DNA from: Ailurus styani
Taxonomy: Eukaryota; Chordata; Mammalia; Carnivora; Ailuridae
Direction: 5' to 3'
NCBI GenBank assembly: GCA_002007465.1
Contig: LNAC01000747.1
Span: 62,925-126,924, forward strand
Length of the DNA stretch: 64,000 nucleotides
In this document: piece by piece, positions 1 through 11,560 of the stretch
How the letters are laid out: each line of letters starts with the position of its first letter
Numbering within the stretch: the stretch's first letter is position 1
Notes under the pieces: generated by a model
What the model saw: only the letters and a program-made list of their open reading frames with translations
What the model was told of the DNA's origin: nothing
Database searches by the model: none
Position numbers and translations under genes: made by a program

Positions 1-387
1 GTTTATGGCCCATGGGATGATCTGTTCCTTAAATCTCTCATGTATCCCCTCGGCTGAAAAAACACCCTGAGAGTTTTTTTTCCCTTGATATTTACTGGGT
101 GGAATAATTCAATTTGGATTGGATCACAGGTTGTAAAATGGAGTTGGGAAGTCTTTATGTGGTGTATGTAGATCAAATCCCTTTTGAGATGAAGTTTGCT
201 TTTAACTCCCTTCTATTTTTCCCAGGCCAAATATTAGCTATTTTATTTATTTTATTTATGCTCTTTAATATCTTATATTCATATATTATTTTATAATTGT
301 CAGTTTCCACATACTTCTTTTTTTCCCCACATACTTCTTTTAAACAATAATATTGTGTGACAAATATAATCTCTTATACAGATTAGG

Positions 388-502
388 GACCATAGATTGT
401 AATGTCCTCCAGGGCAGGAACCTTATCTGTCTTGTACACCATTATGTCTTCATAGCCTACCATGTCGTATATGCTAAATGGTTATTTGTTGAGTGAATGA
501 GA
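388..502 (+). repeat. L2 LINE 3' end fragment
   Basis: The stretch matches the remembered L2 3' end: a 'tccagggcaggaaccttatctgtcttg' type block followed by a degenerate 'gttatttgttgagtgaatga' tail in sense orientation. L2 is an ancient mammalian LINE, so heavy divergence is expected. No TSD is visible. Boundaries are approximate. Confidence 0.7.
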
Positions 503-1886
503 AAATGAGGAATGACTTGCTCAGGGCTCCACAGTTGACAAGGGGCAATATGGCCTTTTAGCACTGACAAGTTGTTATTTAACTTTTGCTCAAACATATT
601 CAGTGATGGGAAATTCATTAGCTTCCCAAGTAGCTGTGGTGCTTATTATTTTAGTTTGGCCTGGTTTGATTCATTTTTTCAATAAACAATGTTTTTAACA
701 CATAGAGAAATTTGCTCTCTTTTTTCCCTGGCATTTGCCTGAGTTTTCTCTTCTCTAGGCTCTACATTCAGTTCCTTCAATTCTCTTCAGGTGAAATAGT
801 TTCTCATGCCACCTTATTTGCTGGCTTTTCGATGTATTCTCATTTGCCCATAGATGTCTTAACGTAAGGGAGAATTAAACACACTTGTCAGAGCAACATA
901 AAGTGGGGTGATAATTTTTTTATTTTAATGCATTGTATTCTTTCACTGCTCCTGAAAGTCTCGCTGTTTTTTTGTTTGTTTGTTTGTTTAATATTGTGGC
1001 ACATAATTGACTCTTAATAGAAATATCATTAATTGAAACTCCCAAGACTGATAAATTTGCTGCTAATAAAGTATGTCTCCCCAAATTTTTAATATTTTTC
1101 CTTCTTTTTAACTGATTTTAAATTTATTTCAACTTCTATTTAGATATGATCCATCTTTTCTACTCATTGATACCTATTTTAAGTCTATCAGGAAATGTAT
1201 TTGCTATTTCCTTTGACTTTCCATTTTCACAAAGCTATATTTAAAGATTGTGTTTTTTATTTTTTTTTGTTATAACATCAAGGAAGTTAAGAACTTCTAC
1301 TTATACACATCCAAGCTAGAATTTAATAATCTCCTTAAGTTGAATGTAAAATCTAATATATTTACTTATGAATATTCACTTTTGTAAATCTTTACTTTGA
1401 AGTTCTAATGAATTATTAGTGTAAAAATGTGATTTCCGTTCAGTTCCTATCTGAGAAACTGGGAAAAAAAGCCAACAAATAGCTTCTTTGCTTTATTTGC
1501 CAAGTATTTTGCACAGTACTTATTTTGTATTTTTTCCCATATGAAGTGTAAGAAGAGACTTGTTGGCACATTATAAATAAGCAATTAATGCTGAAAAAGG
1601 AACTACTTCTAATGCCAGCATTTCTCCAGGAAATAAAGAAGAGATGAGATCAGCGCCCCAGAGATTCTCCAGTGTCTTCATGTATTTTTTTTCTCCATCT
1701 CTGCAGGATAAAATAAAATTTGAGAACAAATCCAGATAATTGAAATATATGCACGCCGTCTTAGTTATCTCAGGTTTTCATACAAAAAAATATGCTTGGT
1801 TTGATTATATTATTAACCTCCATGTTTTAGTCGTCATCCTGTTCATTTTTAAAAGAAAGAAAAGGTGAAAAATGAAAGACATTGAG
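503..1886. other. AT-rich sequence, nothing recognised
   Basis: About 1.4 kb of AT-rich sequence with short homopolymer and (TTTG)n tracts (around 968-990). A weak MIR-like phrase ('cttgctcagggctccacag') near 508-530 is too short to call. No credible coding frame, RNA gene or repeat was identified. Confidence 0.5.
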
Positions 1887-1933
1887 GTGTGTGTGTGCGT
1901 GTGTGTGTGTGTGTGTGTGCACACGTGCGCGCT
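1887..1933 (+). repeat. (GT)n microsatellite
   Basis: Interrupted (GT)n tract that ends in the alternating purine-pyrimidine run 'gtgcacacgtgcgcgc'. Likely length-polymorphic. Confidence 0.95.
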
Positions 1934-2020
1934 CACATGCACTTCAATAACAGGAGCTTAAACACAGTTCAAGGCCATTAACCACAGTAGTAGCTTTCAA
2001 CTTAAAGCAATCCTCTTCAA

Positions 2021-2212
2021 GGACACCTGGGTGGCTCAATTTGTTAAGTGGCTGCTTTTGGCTCAGGTCATGATCCCAGAGTCCTGGGATCAGGTCCTGT
2101 ATTGGGGCTTCCTGCTCAGTGAAGAGCCTGCTTTTTCCCTCTCCTTCTGTCTGCCGTTCTGCCTACTTGTACTATCTCTCTGTCAAATAAATAAATAAAA
2201 TCTTAAAAAAAA
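2021..2212 (+). mobile_element. CAN-SINE (SINEC), sense
   Basis: tRNA-derived head 'acacctgggtggctcaa', a 'ggctcaggtcatgatccca' B-box region, a CT-rich middle and an 'aaataaataaaatctt' plus poly(A) tail: a full-length carnivoran SINEC. The flanking 17-bp TSD (aaagcaatcctcttcaa at 2004-2020, aaagcagtcctctttaa at 2213-2229) has two mismatches, which suggests moderate age. Confidence 0.95.
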
Positions 2213-2428
2213 AAAGCAGTCCTCTTTAACTAATAGTTAATTTTATTTAAAATTCTATTAACTTTGTAAAGCTCATTAATACAACATTGTTTTTAGTTTG
2301 ACCTTGAGACATGCTTTTGAAAAAAAAAATTCTTCCAAGAAGAGTTGTTAACAAAAATAAGCTTTTTAAAAATAATCAAAAAATTAGTTACTAAAATGAG
2401 ATTGAGAGAGATGCCAGTAAACATTCAG

Positions 2429-2530
2429 CTCCCTTCTTTCCTTCCTTTCTCCCTCCCTCTCTCCCTCCCTTCCTTCCTTCCTTCCTTCCTCTCTCTCCTT
2501 CTCCCACCCTCCCTCTTTCTGTCTTTTCTT
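2429..2530 (+). repeat. Pyrimidine-rich (TTCC)n/(CT)n low-complexity tract
   Basis: About 100 bp of almost uninterrupted C/T built from CCTT and CCCT units. The open frames on both strands here are low-complexity artefacts. Confidence 0.95.
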
Positions 2531-2909
2531 GTGCTTCAAGTATTTTTGTATTAAAAAAACTATGTGCTTGTAAGAAAATGAATCATTTTTATGGCCTTTA
2601 GTAATTTTTGGATATAAAAAAAGATACACTTAATTGTATAGACATATCTTTGGAAAAGAGTGAGTTATCCAGTCTTAATTTGCATTTTTATGATTGAAAA
2701 ATAACTTCCTCTCTGGCAATATCATATCCATAGACATAAATTTGTTCCATAAAAATTTGTGATTGAGAGCACCATGTAAAATGGGAGTATATTTCATACT
2801 TCTTTGACATCCATACTAAAAAATCATGTATCATAATAAGACATAAATTCTTTTCAGGGCTTATGTTAGCTAAACATATGTGAGCTCCAAGATATTATTT
2901 GACCCAGTT

Positions 2910-3303
2910 TGTTGCTAGGTGTGGGTCCACCCCATCCAGTGGAGGCCTACAGAATAGGTGGTGAAAGAATTCACCCAGGGCAGAATAAAGCAGACAGAAG
3001 TTTATTGAATACACTGCAAGGGAGCAACAGGCAGGACAGCAAAGGAGTCTGCCAGGAGGCAGGGGCTGGGGGCTGTGGTTAAGGGCAAGGTGAAGGGGTA
3101 GGGGAAGGTATGGAGTTTTCCTTTTTTGGTACCTGTGCCTGGGTGTAAGTAACCCGTTGTTCAGCTAGGGCTTATTGATATTTTGAGATGGATCTCCTGA
3201 TGGGCTTGTTAATATTCAGCCAAGGGCTAGGGGGCCACTGTGGGCATTTCTACCTTACTCAGGTGTCCACTGCTCAAACTGGTTGCCTAAAAGCAGCCTC
3301 TAC
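2910..3303 (-). mobile_element. Solo LTR of an endogenous retrovirus (ERV1-like), antisense
   Basis: The segment starts TG and ends CA. Read on the minus strand it has an AATAAA signal (tttattg at 3000-3006 on +) about 90 bp from the end, as in an LTR. It aligns block by block with 34288-34643: shared blocks include 'ggtgaaagaa.tcacc', 'gacagaa.ttta.tgaat', 'ggagttttccttttttggtacctgtgcctgg'-like and 'cctaaaagcag.ctcta'. Two separate copies of the same unit support a retroviral LTR family. No convincing TSD was found. Family unassigned. Confidence 0.65.
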
Positions 3304-3567
3304 ACTAGGTAAGAAAATGCTAAAATTGCTGGGTGATCCTTCAGTCTCTTTTTAAGATTTATTCCATTAAGTTCATGGTATATAACCACTATTCTCAATA
3401 ATAAATTTAGTGTTACAGGATTTAACTTTTTTGACTATAATGGGTAGCCTTTGGAAAGTTTGAATATTATATAGAGGAGTTATATAATAAAGATCAATTA
3501 ATATGTCAAGGGAAGATGACACTATGACAATTAATTAGATAAATTTGCATTTCACTGTGTCCCAGAT

Positions 3568-3569
3568 GA

Positions 3570-3621
<52 letters not shown>

Positions 3622-3623
3622 AA
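3568..3623 (+). repeat. (GAAA)n microsatellite
   Basis: About 14 near-perfect GAAA units. The minus-strand open frame running into it is an artefact. Confidence 0.97.
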
Positions 3624-5635
3624 ACTGATTTCCCTAAGAAGAAATTGACTCAAGGCTTTTGTGTGTGCTGTGGTTTTATGCAGATAGCCTCTAAGATTAC
3701 AAACCAGAAGAAACAGGAGGAAACTTTGAAGTACAGAACTTTTAGTGCTCTTCAGCATATTCCCTGGTGGAATTTTAGTTTTGTGTCATGCTTTTCCAAG
3801 TTTTCTTCCAGATGTTACATGGTAGTGTTTTACTTCAGGGAAATATGGCTTGGGGTATGATGATTTAGACATCTTGTGTACAGACATTGAGATCAAGAAA
3901 TGGAGACATGAGCTCAGTTTTACAAAAATGTCTTATAGTATCTTATTAAGGAATGTTGGAATCATTCAAGCAGCTTCTTCTATCCAGTTTCTACACTCGC
4001 CACATATTCTCCTCAAAGTCCCACATAACCTTTGGCCTAATGCCCATGTTAAGGAAAGAAGACCAGTAGTTAAAGACTTATTCAGTCTTTCCAAGGGTTA
4101 TAAATACTGATTAATTAGTAAAAGAGTCAAAAGAACAAATATTCTCACAAAAATCATACAGATGGTAGAGTGCCTAAAAATGTTTTTAAAAATCGTGAAA
4201 TATAGATCTGTTTAGTATATAGTCTATAGAAGAGGGGTATTAATTATATATTGAAGACTGGAATTTTACCTCAGGTCCCCATGCATTTTCTTATGGAAAA
4301 TAGAGACCGCTGTCAGGTTTCAAATCACTGGAGACAGAGACCTAAGGGTAGATGTGGAGAATTTGAAGAAAAATAAATAGAAAAAAAATTGACTAGAGAC
4401 GATGCTATGCCAGTAGATGTTGGAGTGTTAGTGTAAATTTAAGATTAATGCATATTAGCTGGAAAGAAAGGATGACAAATTAATATCTTTTTCCTTCTCC
4501 CATTTGAACAGTATAATTAAGTAGGACATCTGTCTTAATACCAGATAACATTTAACCAGCCTATATCAATTTAATTCTATTAATAAATTTGGCCCCCAAA
4601 AACCAAAAAGAAAATCTAAAGGAACAAGAACATTGATTTTCAACTCCAATCATATAGAATTAACTTTAAAATTTAAGCAGAGATTTTGTTATATTTAAAT
4701 GGGAAAGAGAAAGGAGGAAGAAAAAGTCCCTATTCTTGGAGTTCTGCTCTTTTCCAGGTATTGTACCAGTTATAATGACCACATTAACTCATTTACTATC
4801 TTATCAGAAGCTGCATTAACAAAAGTGAATGATTCCTTACTCGGTGGGCTTACTTTTGACTTGCCAGGACACCACTGATAGGGAGAATAGTCAACACACT
4901 GTTTATTATAAAACTATAAATGAGCTCTAGTATACAGCTTTGATATATTAGCATACGCTTTGAATCTGTGGCTTTGGGGTTTAGAGAGGAAAGTTTCAGA
5001 TGTATTTATGTGCTGACTCCAAAGTGTTTTCAATGACTGCTCTGAAAGGCTTCAGTTTCTCATTTACATGGGCAGATGAATGCCTTCTTGAGTGCTCATT
5101 GGCTCTTACAGGCTCTCTCTCTCTCTCTGTCTCTCTGAACAGGATGAGCTGAAAGACGCATTTGGTAGAGTGGAGGCCTTGGCAGGAGGAACCAGAGATT
5201 TCAACAAATAAACACATGCATCTGTGAATTGATTGATGATTACTTTTTCTCTGAAATGACTAAGAGCCCAGTCCTCATTAATTAGTAGGTGGTGAAAGAG
5301 AGAAGGAGAAAGAGAGTTCTATTGGTGAAATGCTTAGGTTTAAAACTAAAATAGGCCTAAGATTGATGAGGCAAAAAGAAGGTATATGCATTGGACTTAG
5401 AGAAAGAAATAACACAACTCTCGGCAAGAAAACAGAAATCTGGCATCTCTGAAAAAATTTTAATTAGCTGAGATTAGACCTATCATTAGGGTCAAAATAT
5501 GATCTTCATTCACATAATCTTGATAATTAAACCAAAAATGGCTAGGATTTATGTATTAGAAAGAAATAGAAATATTTTGTGGGACTTTGTCAGCCAACAT
5601 TAGTTCATTTGTTAATTAACTGGTTAATTAAGTTA
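3624..5635. other. Unique-looking AT-rich sequence, nothing recognised
   Basis: About 2 kb without a repeat or gene I can name. It contains a short (CT)n tract at 5111-5137. An 86-codon open frame at 3850-4110 has no recognisable motif and is probably chance. Confidence 0.45.
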
Positions 5636-5757
5636 TCTAACAAATATTTATTGAGCATCTTCTTAGGCCAGGCAATGTTCTAGGCAATGAGGACAGAAGG
5701 ACGGAATGAAGAATGAAATAAATAAGGCCCTTGCGGAACTTATATTTTACTGGAGGA
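5636..5757 (-). repeat. L2 LINE 3' end, antisense
   Basis: Reads 'aacaaatatttattgagcat', then 'ccaggcaatgttctaggcaatg' and 'cttgcggaacttatattttac'. This is the reverse complement of the L2 3' terminus in the expected order. Confidence 0.8.
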
Positions 5758-6471
5758 TTTTTCTATCTTTACTGGAAAATTTTCCCATATACCTTTAAAA
5801 ATAGTTGTAGTCTACGATTTTGTGTTTCTTCTTTTCATAATTTCTCCTTCCTTTGCCAATTTTAATAGAGCTTGTGAATATTTTAAAGAGAGAGAAAAGT
5901 GATTTTTAAGTGAAGTACTAACATTTAAGATCTTTGACTTTTTGTACTTAAGGTATAATCATCTTTTGTTCAGAAGAGAAACACTGCATTCCTGTGGTCC
6001 TGGTTTCCTGCCGAAATCCTCTTACAGGTTTAGTGCTTCAGTGTTGAATGTGAGTGCTCCTTCATTGGTCTGCACGTTACTTATCTCCCTAGGAAATCCT
6101 GTGCAGGCCACAGTTTCTGCCTCCTTAAATAGGTAGCTAGATCTGAGCTCTCTTTCCAACCTGAAATTTCCCCTCCTATTGCCATTATGTCCTTCTAAAT
6201 CTTTCCCATGTACTGGGGAAACTCAAAGAGGGAAGGGAATGTTGGCTCTAAATGATTATATCTGTTGTTTTGCAATTAAATATATTAACCTAATACCTGC
6301 TATTTTTCTTCATGGTATCCACATTGGATTAGACCACAGTTTACATTTTCCATCAGCAACTTTGTATTTTCCCTTGTACTTGAAGGAGGTAGTGTTTATG
6401 CTACTCAAAACAAGTGGAAAAAGATGATTAAAATAGACCAAATGCTGCTCCAGCCAGGAACAAGTTGCAAA

Positions 6472-6685
6472 TTAGAGGCAGCATAATGTAGTTAAGACCA
6501 TGGACCATGGACCATGGGACCTACTATCTAGTTTAAATCACCATTTGATCTTGGACACACAGTTTGCTCATCTGTCAATGGGAATAATAATAATATGGAC
6601 TTCACAGGATAGTTGTAAAAATGAAATTAGTTCTCATGTGTGAATAACTTAGAGAATTGCTTGGCATAGGGCAAGTCCTATTTAT
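6472..6685 (+). repeat. MIR SINE, sense
   Basis: A full-length-like MIR. It has a 'gtagttaagaccatgga' head, a 'tttgctcatctgtcaatggg' core, 'aataataataatatggac' and a 'ttgcttggcatagggcaag' 3' part. A local (ggaccat)3 expansion at 6497-6519 disturbs the head. Confidence 0.8.
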
Positions 6686-7056
6686 TAAGATGGGATTAAA
6701 GTCTGAAATAGTGGAATGATGGTCCTGAACTAAGAGGACAAAAATTTAAGCCTTTATAAAGTTTGGAACTAACTTATAGGTTATCTGATGGCTTTGATCA
6801 ATGACAGAATATTCAATATGACACCAAATGGGAAACTAACTTTAATTAATAATGTTATCTCGTAAAAAGAAATAGCCTATTGAATGTCCATTTGGGCTAG
6901 GAATTATGTTACATAATTCCACAGAAGAGGAAACTCTTCTGTGAATTGCTTTTTCATATCTGTTGGAAAGTTTCTATTTTATGTTCTCTTTTTGTCACCG
7001 CTTTAGAGGATTTCTTGGTGTATTCTGCATATTATGGCAGAGCCTCCACATTTCNG

Positions 7057-7261
7057 TTTTTTTTTTTTTTTTTTTTTGGAGAGAGTGAGAGAGAGAGAGT
7101 ACATACATGAGCAGGGTGGACAGGGTGGGGCCAGAGGAAGAGGGAGAGAATTCCAAGCAGGCTCCATGCTCAGTATAGAGCCTGATGAAGAGCCTGATCT
7201 CATGACCTTGAGACCATGACCTGAGCCAAAATCAACCGACTGAACAATCTAGGCACCCTGG
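7057..7261 (-). mobile_element. CAN-SINE, antisense, with an ambiguous base at its edge
   Basis: A T-run, a GA-rich tract, 'gagaccatgacctgagccaa' and a degenerate 'ctaggcacccta'-type end give an inverted SINEC. The TSD gcctccacatttc is perfect at 7042-7054 and 7262-7274. The single N at 7055 lies between TSD and tail. Open frames on both strands here come from the SINE. Confidence 0.92.
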
Positions 7262-7499
7262 GCCTCCACATTTCTGACCTAATTTTTCCATGTGATGAGA
7301 TGTCTACAGAATTGACATGTTTGGTCAAGTGCAGGACACTTAACATTCTGTACTATGTAGCAAAGACCCTGTCCTCATGGGAGAGACCCATTTTTGTCCA
7401 GCTGTGCAAGCACCAGCTGGGTAATTCTAAATCAGAACACAGTATTAAAAAACTCATTAGACTGCAGATCTAAAACTCATGTTTTCTTTACCATTCAGG

Positions 7500-7700
7500 A
7501 TCATGGTAAGAAACAGGTGGGCATTCGGGTCTTTGAAGAGGGTTAATAAGGGACCACTTATAGAGATACAGACAGGTTAAGGAAACCAGTGAGGAGTGGG
7601 TAATACCCTAGAGTTTCAAGCACAGGAACCATTACTACAGTAAGACCAAAAGGAGAGAGATGGAGGGTAGATGTAGGAAGAATGCCTGTTGGAATGCTAT
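7500..7700 (-). mobile_element. Possible MLT2-type LTR fragment (ERVL 3' LTR), antisense
   Basis: On the minus strand the order 'taacctgtctgtatctctat', 'gtggtcccttattaaccctc' resembles the polyadenylation region of MLT2 LTRs. It lies where the 3' LTR of the adjacent ERVL fragment should be. Boundaries are poor and the call rests mostly on context. Confidence 0.45.
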
Positions 7701-7879
7701 GTAGATGTAGGGGACAAAGCCCTATCTATTATATTAACTTTTCAAGGTGATGCCAGTTTAGATATTCTGTAGTATACTCCAACCTGAAATCTAAAGTGCT
7801 AGTCACCACCAATGCTCTTCACATAAATTATCAGGGAAAGAAAGGGAGCAAAAAATCAAGTAAGGAGCTTCAGAAAATA

Positions 7880-9303
7880 GAGATGTTTTGGACCCACTTC
7901 TATTGCTATTTGTGAGGCTTGAGTTGAGCCTTATACTTCTTCCATCACCATATCCCCCTTTGGCCAGGTGGAGCTCTTTATCTAATGTGGTGTCCCAAAA
8001 TTTCAGTTACACTGGATTTAAATGTTTGATGATCCTATCTTCATTGTGTTGCCCCAAGTTTTCATTGACTGTGACCATAGGTCGAGGAAGTATTGGGGAG
8101 GTCCCCAATAAATTCCCGGTGTTTCAGAGATAGTTTTGTTCCCTTAACACAATTTCTATTTGCAATTGGGATCAGTCAACCCAACCAGTACATTGATCCC
8201 TTTCTTTGACTCTTAGAAGACAATTTGCAGTGGCAAGAGCAGCATTAGCATCTAATTTAACAGATGACTATATTTTCTCATTTCTTCCTGGGCACCAGGA
8301 CTACCAAAACACAGATCCCAAGTCCATGGCAAAAGAAGAAAGTATTGGTTACTCCATGGTTCACAGAGCAGTGCCTCTGGCTCTGGGGAGTTGGCTTTAT
8401 ATATATTTGCTGTTGACGGTACATACTGCATTTTCAAGGATAGCATTCTAACCTCAAAGACTTTTATTTTTCAATTTGTGCCATAATTAAGTATTCAGAA
8501 GGTATTTACTATTCAGTGAGTCATTTTCTTAACTTGTGATTAAGACTAGTGAATTCAATGAGCATGAGTCCATTGCCTCATCTCCTTTACTTTCATGTCT
8601 TTATTCAAAGGCAATTGTTTAGTGAAGTAACTTGGCAATGGATAGATGAGACATTCTATAAGTCCATAGATGGTCATGCTGATAGAAAACCTGCTGGTAA
8701 AGAAAGAAAATCTGACTTAAAATATCTGTATATTCCTATGAGGGTAAATTGCTGCTTGTAGTATGATAGAAGTGAAACATTACAATCAAACTGCCACCAG
8801 GTAGTCCGCCTTTTCCCCAAGGGGACAGTTACTCAGCATTAGCCTCTGTTTCTCAGCAGATTGGGCACTCAGCAGCAGTAATAGTCAAATCAGTTTTGAC
8901 AACAGAAAGTCCTTACTGTTGAGCCCATGCATAATTCAATCCTTGCTACCAAAGCATCTTTAGAGGTACATCGGTTCATTGAGTAAAAGAAGTTTCCATA
9001 GCATGATTCAGGATATAGATCATCTTCTCACCATAACAGAGAATCTCATTTGCAGTGGACACAAAGATCTTCACACTCTGCATGCATTTAGAAAGCTATA
9101 ACACATACCTTTTATCACCACTATTTTAATCTTGTGCTTTCCAAGTCTCTGACCCTGAAACAAGGTTGGTCTATACCTCAGACTACATTTCCTTCCACAC
9201 AAAGTGGACAACCAGATATTGGATCCTGCAGTTCTGCCCCTAAGAAATGTTTCCTTCATTAATGTCTTTCAGAGGTGCCATTTGAGGACTGTAATGTGGT
9301 ACC
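7880..9303 (-). pseudogene. ERVL (class III endogenous retrovirus) pol remnant, antisense
   Basis: Read on the minus strand from 9303 down, the sequence follows the 3' part of ERVL pol (integrase region to the end of the internal sequence). Recognisable blocks in order are 'acatttcttaggggcagaac', 'aatatctggttgtccacttt', 'gagtgcccaatctgctgaga', 'ggactcatgctcattgaatt' and 'tggtcacagtcaatgaaaac'. It has many stops, frameshifts and internal deletions, so no protein can be made. The match is from memory of ERVL-type internal sequence. The 62-81-codon open frames here are chance remnants. Confidence 0.75.
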
Positions 9304-9435
9304 ATAATTTTCACTCTAATTACATCTGTAGTTATGTGTGACAAATTTTAATTATAAGTATTATCCTTATTATTTACTTATATTGTCTAGTTTTCATTAC
9401 GGCATCTTTTTTTGACACATAAGTTATTTAGAAGG

Positions 9436-9520
9436 ACTGTATTGTACACCTGAAACTAATATAACATTGTATGTTAACTAACTGGAATTAAAAGAAAAAC
9501 TTTAAAAAAAAAGAAAAAAG
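9436..9520 (+). mobile_element. L1 3' end, severely 5'-truncated, sense
   Basis: Only the last part of an L1 3' UTR remains: 'attgtacacctgaaactaat', 'tgtatgttaactaactgg' and an A-rich tail. This matches carnivoran L1 3' ends. Confidence 0.8.
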
Positions 9521-9604
9521 AAGCATGATTGTTTTACATTTTCAAAGTTACGTTATTTTTAATGTTCAAATTTAATTGATTTATTTACTTTTAATTAAAT
9601 TTTA

Positions 9605-11560
9605 AATTCTGAGGTAATTTTGGATTTTCACGTGGTTCTAAAAAAATAAATAGAGACATTCCATGTGCCCTCTATCCAGTTTCCCATAATGGTAGCATTT
9701 TAGAAACACTAGTATAATTTCACAACCAGTGTGCTGACCTTGATTCATCAAGATTTTCATCAGAACATTTTTCTGATGAATTCATCAGAACATTTTTCTC
9801 AACACATATTGCCCTTTTATAACCATATCCACTTGTTTTCTCTTCCTGTCTGTCCCATCTTTAACCCTGGGAACCTCTAATTTTTTCCTCTATTCCTATG
9901 ATTTTGTCATTTCAAGAAGGCTATCTAAATGGAGTCATATCATATGTAGCCATTTGTTACTGTCTATTTCACTTAGCATTTTTGTCTGGAGATCCATTCA
10001 AGGTATTGCATGTATCAACAGTTTGTTCTTTTTTTATTGCTGAGTATTAGTGAATATTCCATGGTATGGCTGTATCACATTTGCTTAAATATTCACTGTT
10101 GATGGACACTAGATTATTTCTAGTTTCTCACTATTATGAATAAAATTGCTGTGAACATTCATGTACATGTTTTTGTGTGAGCATACCTCTTCATTTTTCT
10201 AGGGGCTAGAAAGGCAAGATGGCAATTGTTAGAATTGCTATATGACAGTTGCATACAAATCTGCAAACAACTGTCAAATGGTTTTCCAGAGTGGCTTTAT
10301 CATTCTACATTCCACATCAGCAATGTATGAACAATCCAGTTTTTCTGCAATCCTGTCGGCCTTTGGTGTTTCACTGTTTTTTATTTTAGCCATTCTGATG
10401 GGTGTGTAGTAATATCTCATTGAGGTTTTAATTTACATTTCCTTTATGGCTAATGATGTTGAATATCTTTTTTATGTTCTTATTTGCCATCTGTATATCC
10501 TTTTCAGTGAAGTGTCTCTTCAGAATGTCTTTTGCCTATTTTCCAGTTTGATTGTTTTTTCACTACTGAGATTTGAGACTTCATGTATTTCAGATACTAG
10601 TCCTTTGTCAGATACATAGTTTGCAAACTTTTTTTCTCTCTAGGTTCTCTCTTCACCTTTTTAACAAGGTCTTTCTCGGAACAAACGTTTAAAATTTTGG
10701 TAATGACTAGTTTATCAATTTTCCCTCATGTGGATCATGCTTTTCTTGTTAAGTTTAAACGTCTTTTTGTGTAGAGTTGTCCAGTTGCTATGTTGTACAC
10801 CTGGCATTGTATATACATATGTTGTATAACATTGCATGTCAACTATACTTCAATAATAATAGTAATAATAATAATAATAATAATAACAACAACATTTTGC
10901 CTAGACCTAGATCCAGAAGAGTTTCTCCAAAGTTTTTCCTAAAACTGTTATAATTTTCATTTAGTTTAATTTATCATCAATTTTGAGTTAATTTTATATG
11001 AAACATGAGATTTAGATCAAGGTTCACTTTTTTGCCTAAGATGTCCAATTACTCCAGCACCATCTGTTAAAAGACTATCTTTCCTCTATTAAATTACTTT
11101 TGAACATTTGTCAAAAATCAGTTGGGCATATTTTTGAGGATCTATCTCTAGGTTCTCTGTATTCATTGATCTATGTGTCAATTCTCTACCAATACCATGT
11201 ATTTTTAATTACCATAGTTATATAATGTCTTGAAATTGAGTAGTCAGATAATTCTCACTTTATTATGTTTTTTCAAAATTATTTAGGTATTCCAGTTTCT
11301 TGACCTTTCCATATAAATTTTAGAATATTTTGCTTATTTATACAAAACATCTTGTGGTGATTTTGATAAGAGTTGCATTAAACTTGTAATTTGGAGAGAA
11401 CTGACATCTTTACTATGTTGTTTTTCAATCTGTAAACACAGTATGTCTCTCCATTTTCTTATATCTTCCTTAGTTTCTTTTATCAGCATTGTAGTTTTTA
11501 AGTCCTATACACATTTTGTTAGACTTACAACTATTATGTAATTTTCTAATTTTGTATTTG
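9605..11560 (-). mobile_element. Old L1 (L1M-type) 3' UTR and ORF2 end, antisense
   Basis: Nearly 2 kb of inverted old L1. Landmarks in order are 'tatttcacttagcattttt', 'gaatattccatggtatggct', 'gccattctgatgggtgtgta', 'agtcctttgtcagata', 'ttccagcaccatctgttaaa' and 'gtcaaaaatcagttgggca'. These are the complement of the 3' third of an L1. Coding capacity is lost. A younger L1 piece with an (AAT)n tail interrupts it at about 10784-10893. Confidence 0.88.
10784..10893 (+). mobile_element. Short sense L1 3' end with (AAT)n tail nested in an antisense L1
   Basis: Contains 'tatgttgtacacctggcatt' and 'attgcatgtcaactatactt', the L1 3' terminus, followed by about 14 AAT/AAC units (10851-10892) in place of a pure poly(A). 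It interrupts the antisense L1 between 'gtctttttg' and 'attttgcctag', so it is younger than its host. Confidence 0.7.

Noticed and set aside
2384..2629. Overlapping open frames on both strands over the pyrimidine tract
   Set aside because: Low-complexity translation of (TTCC)n.
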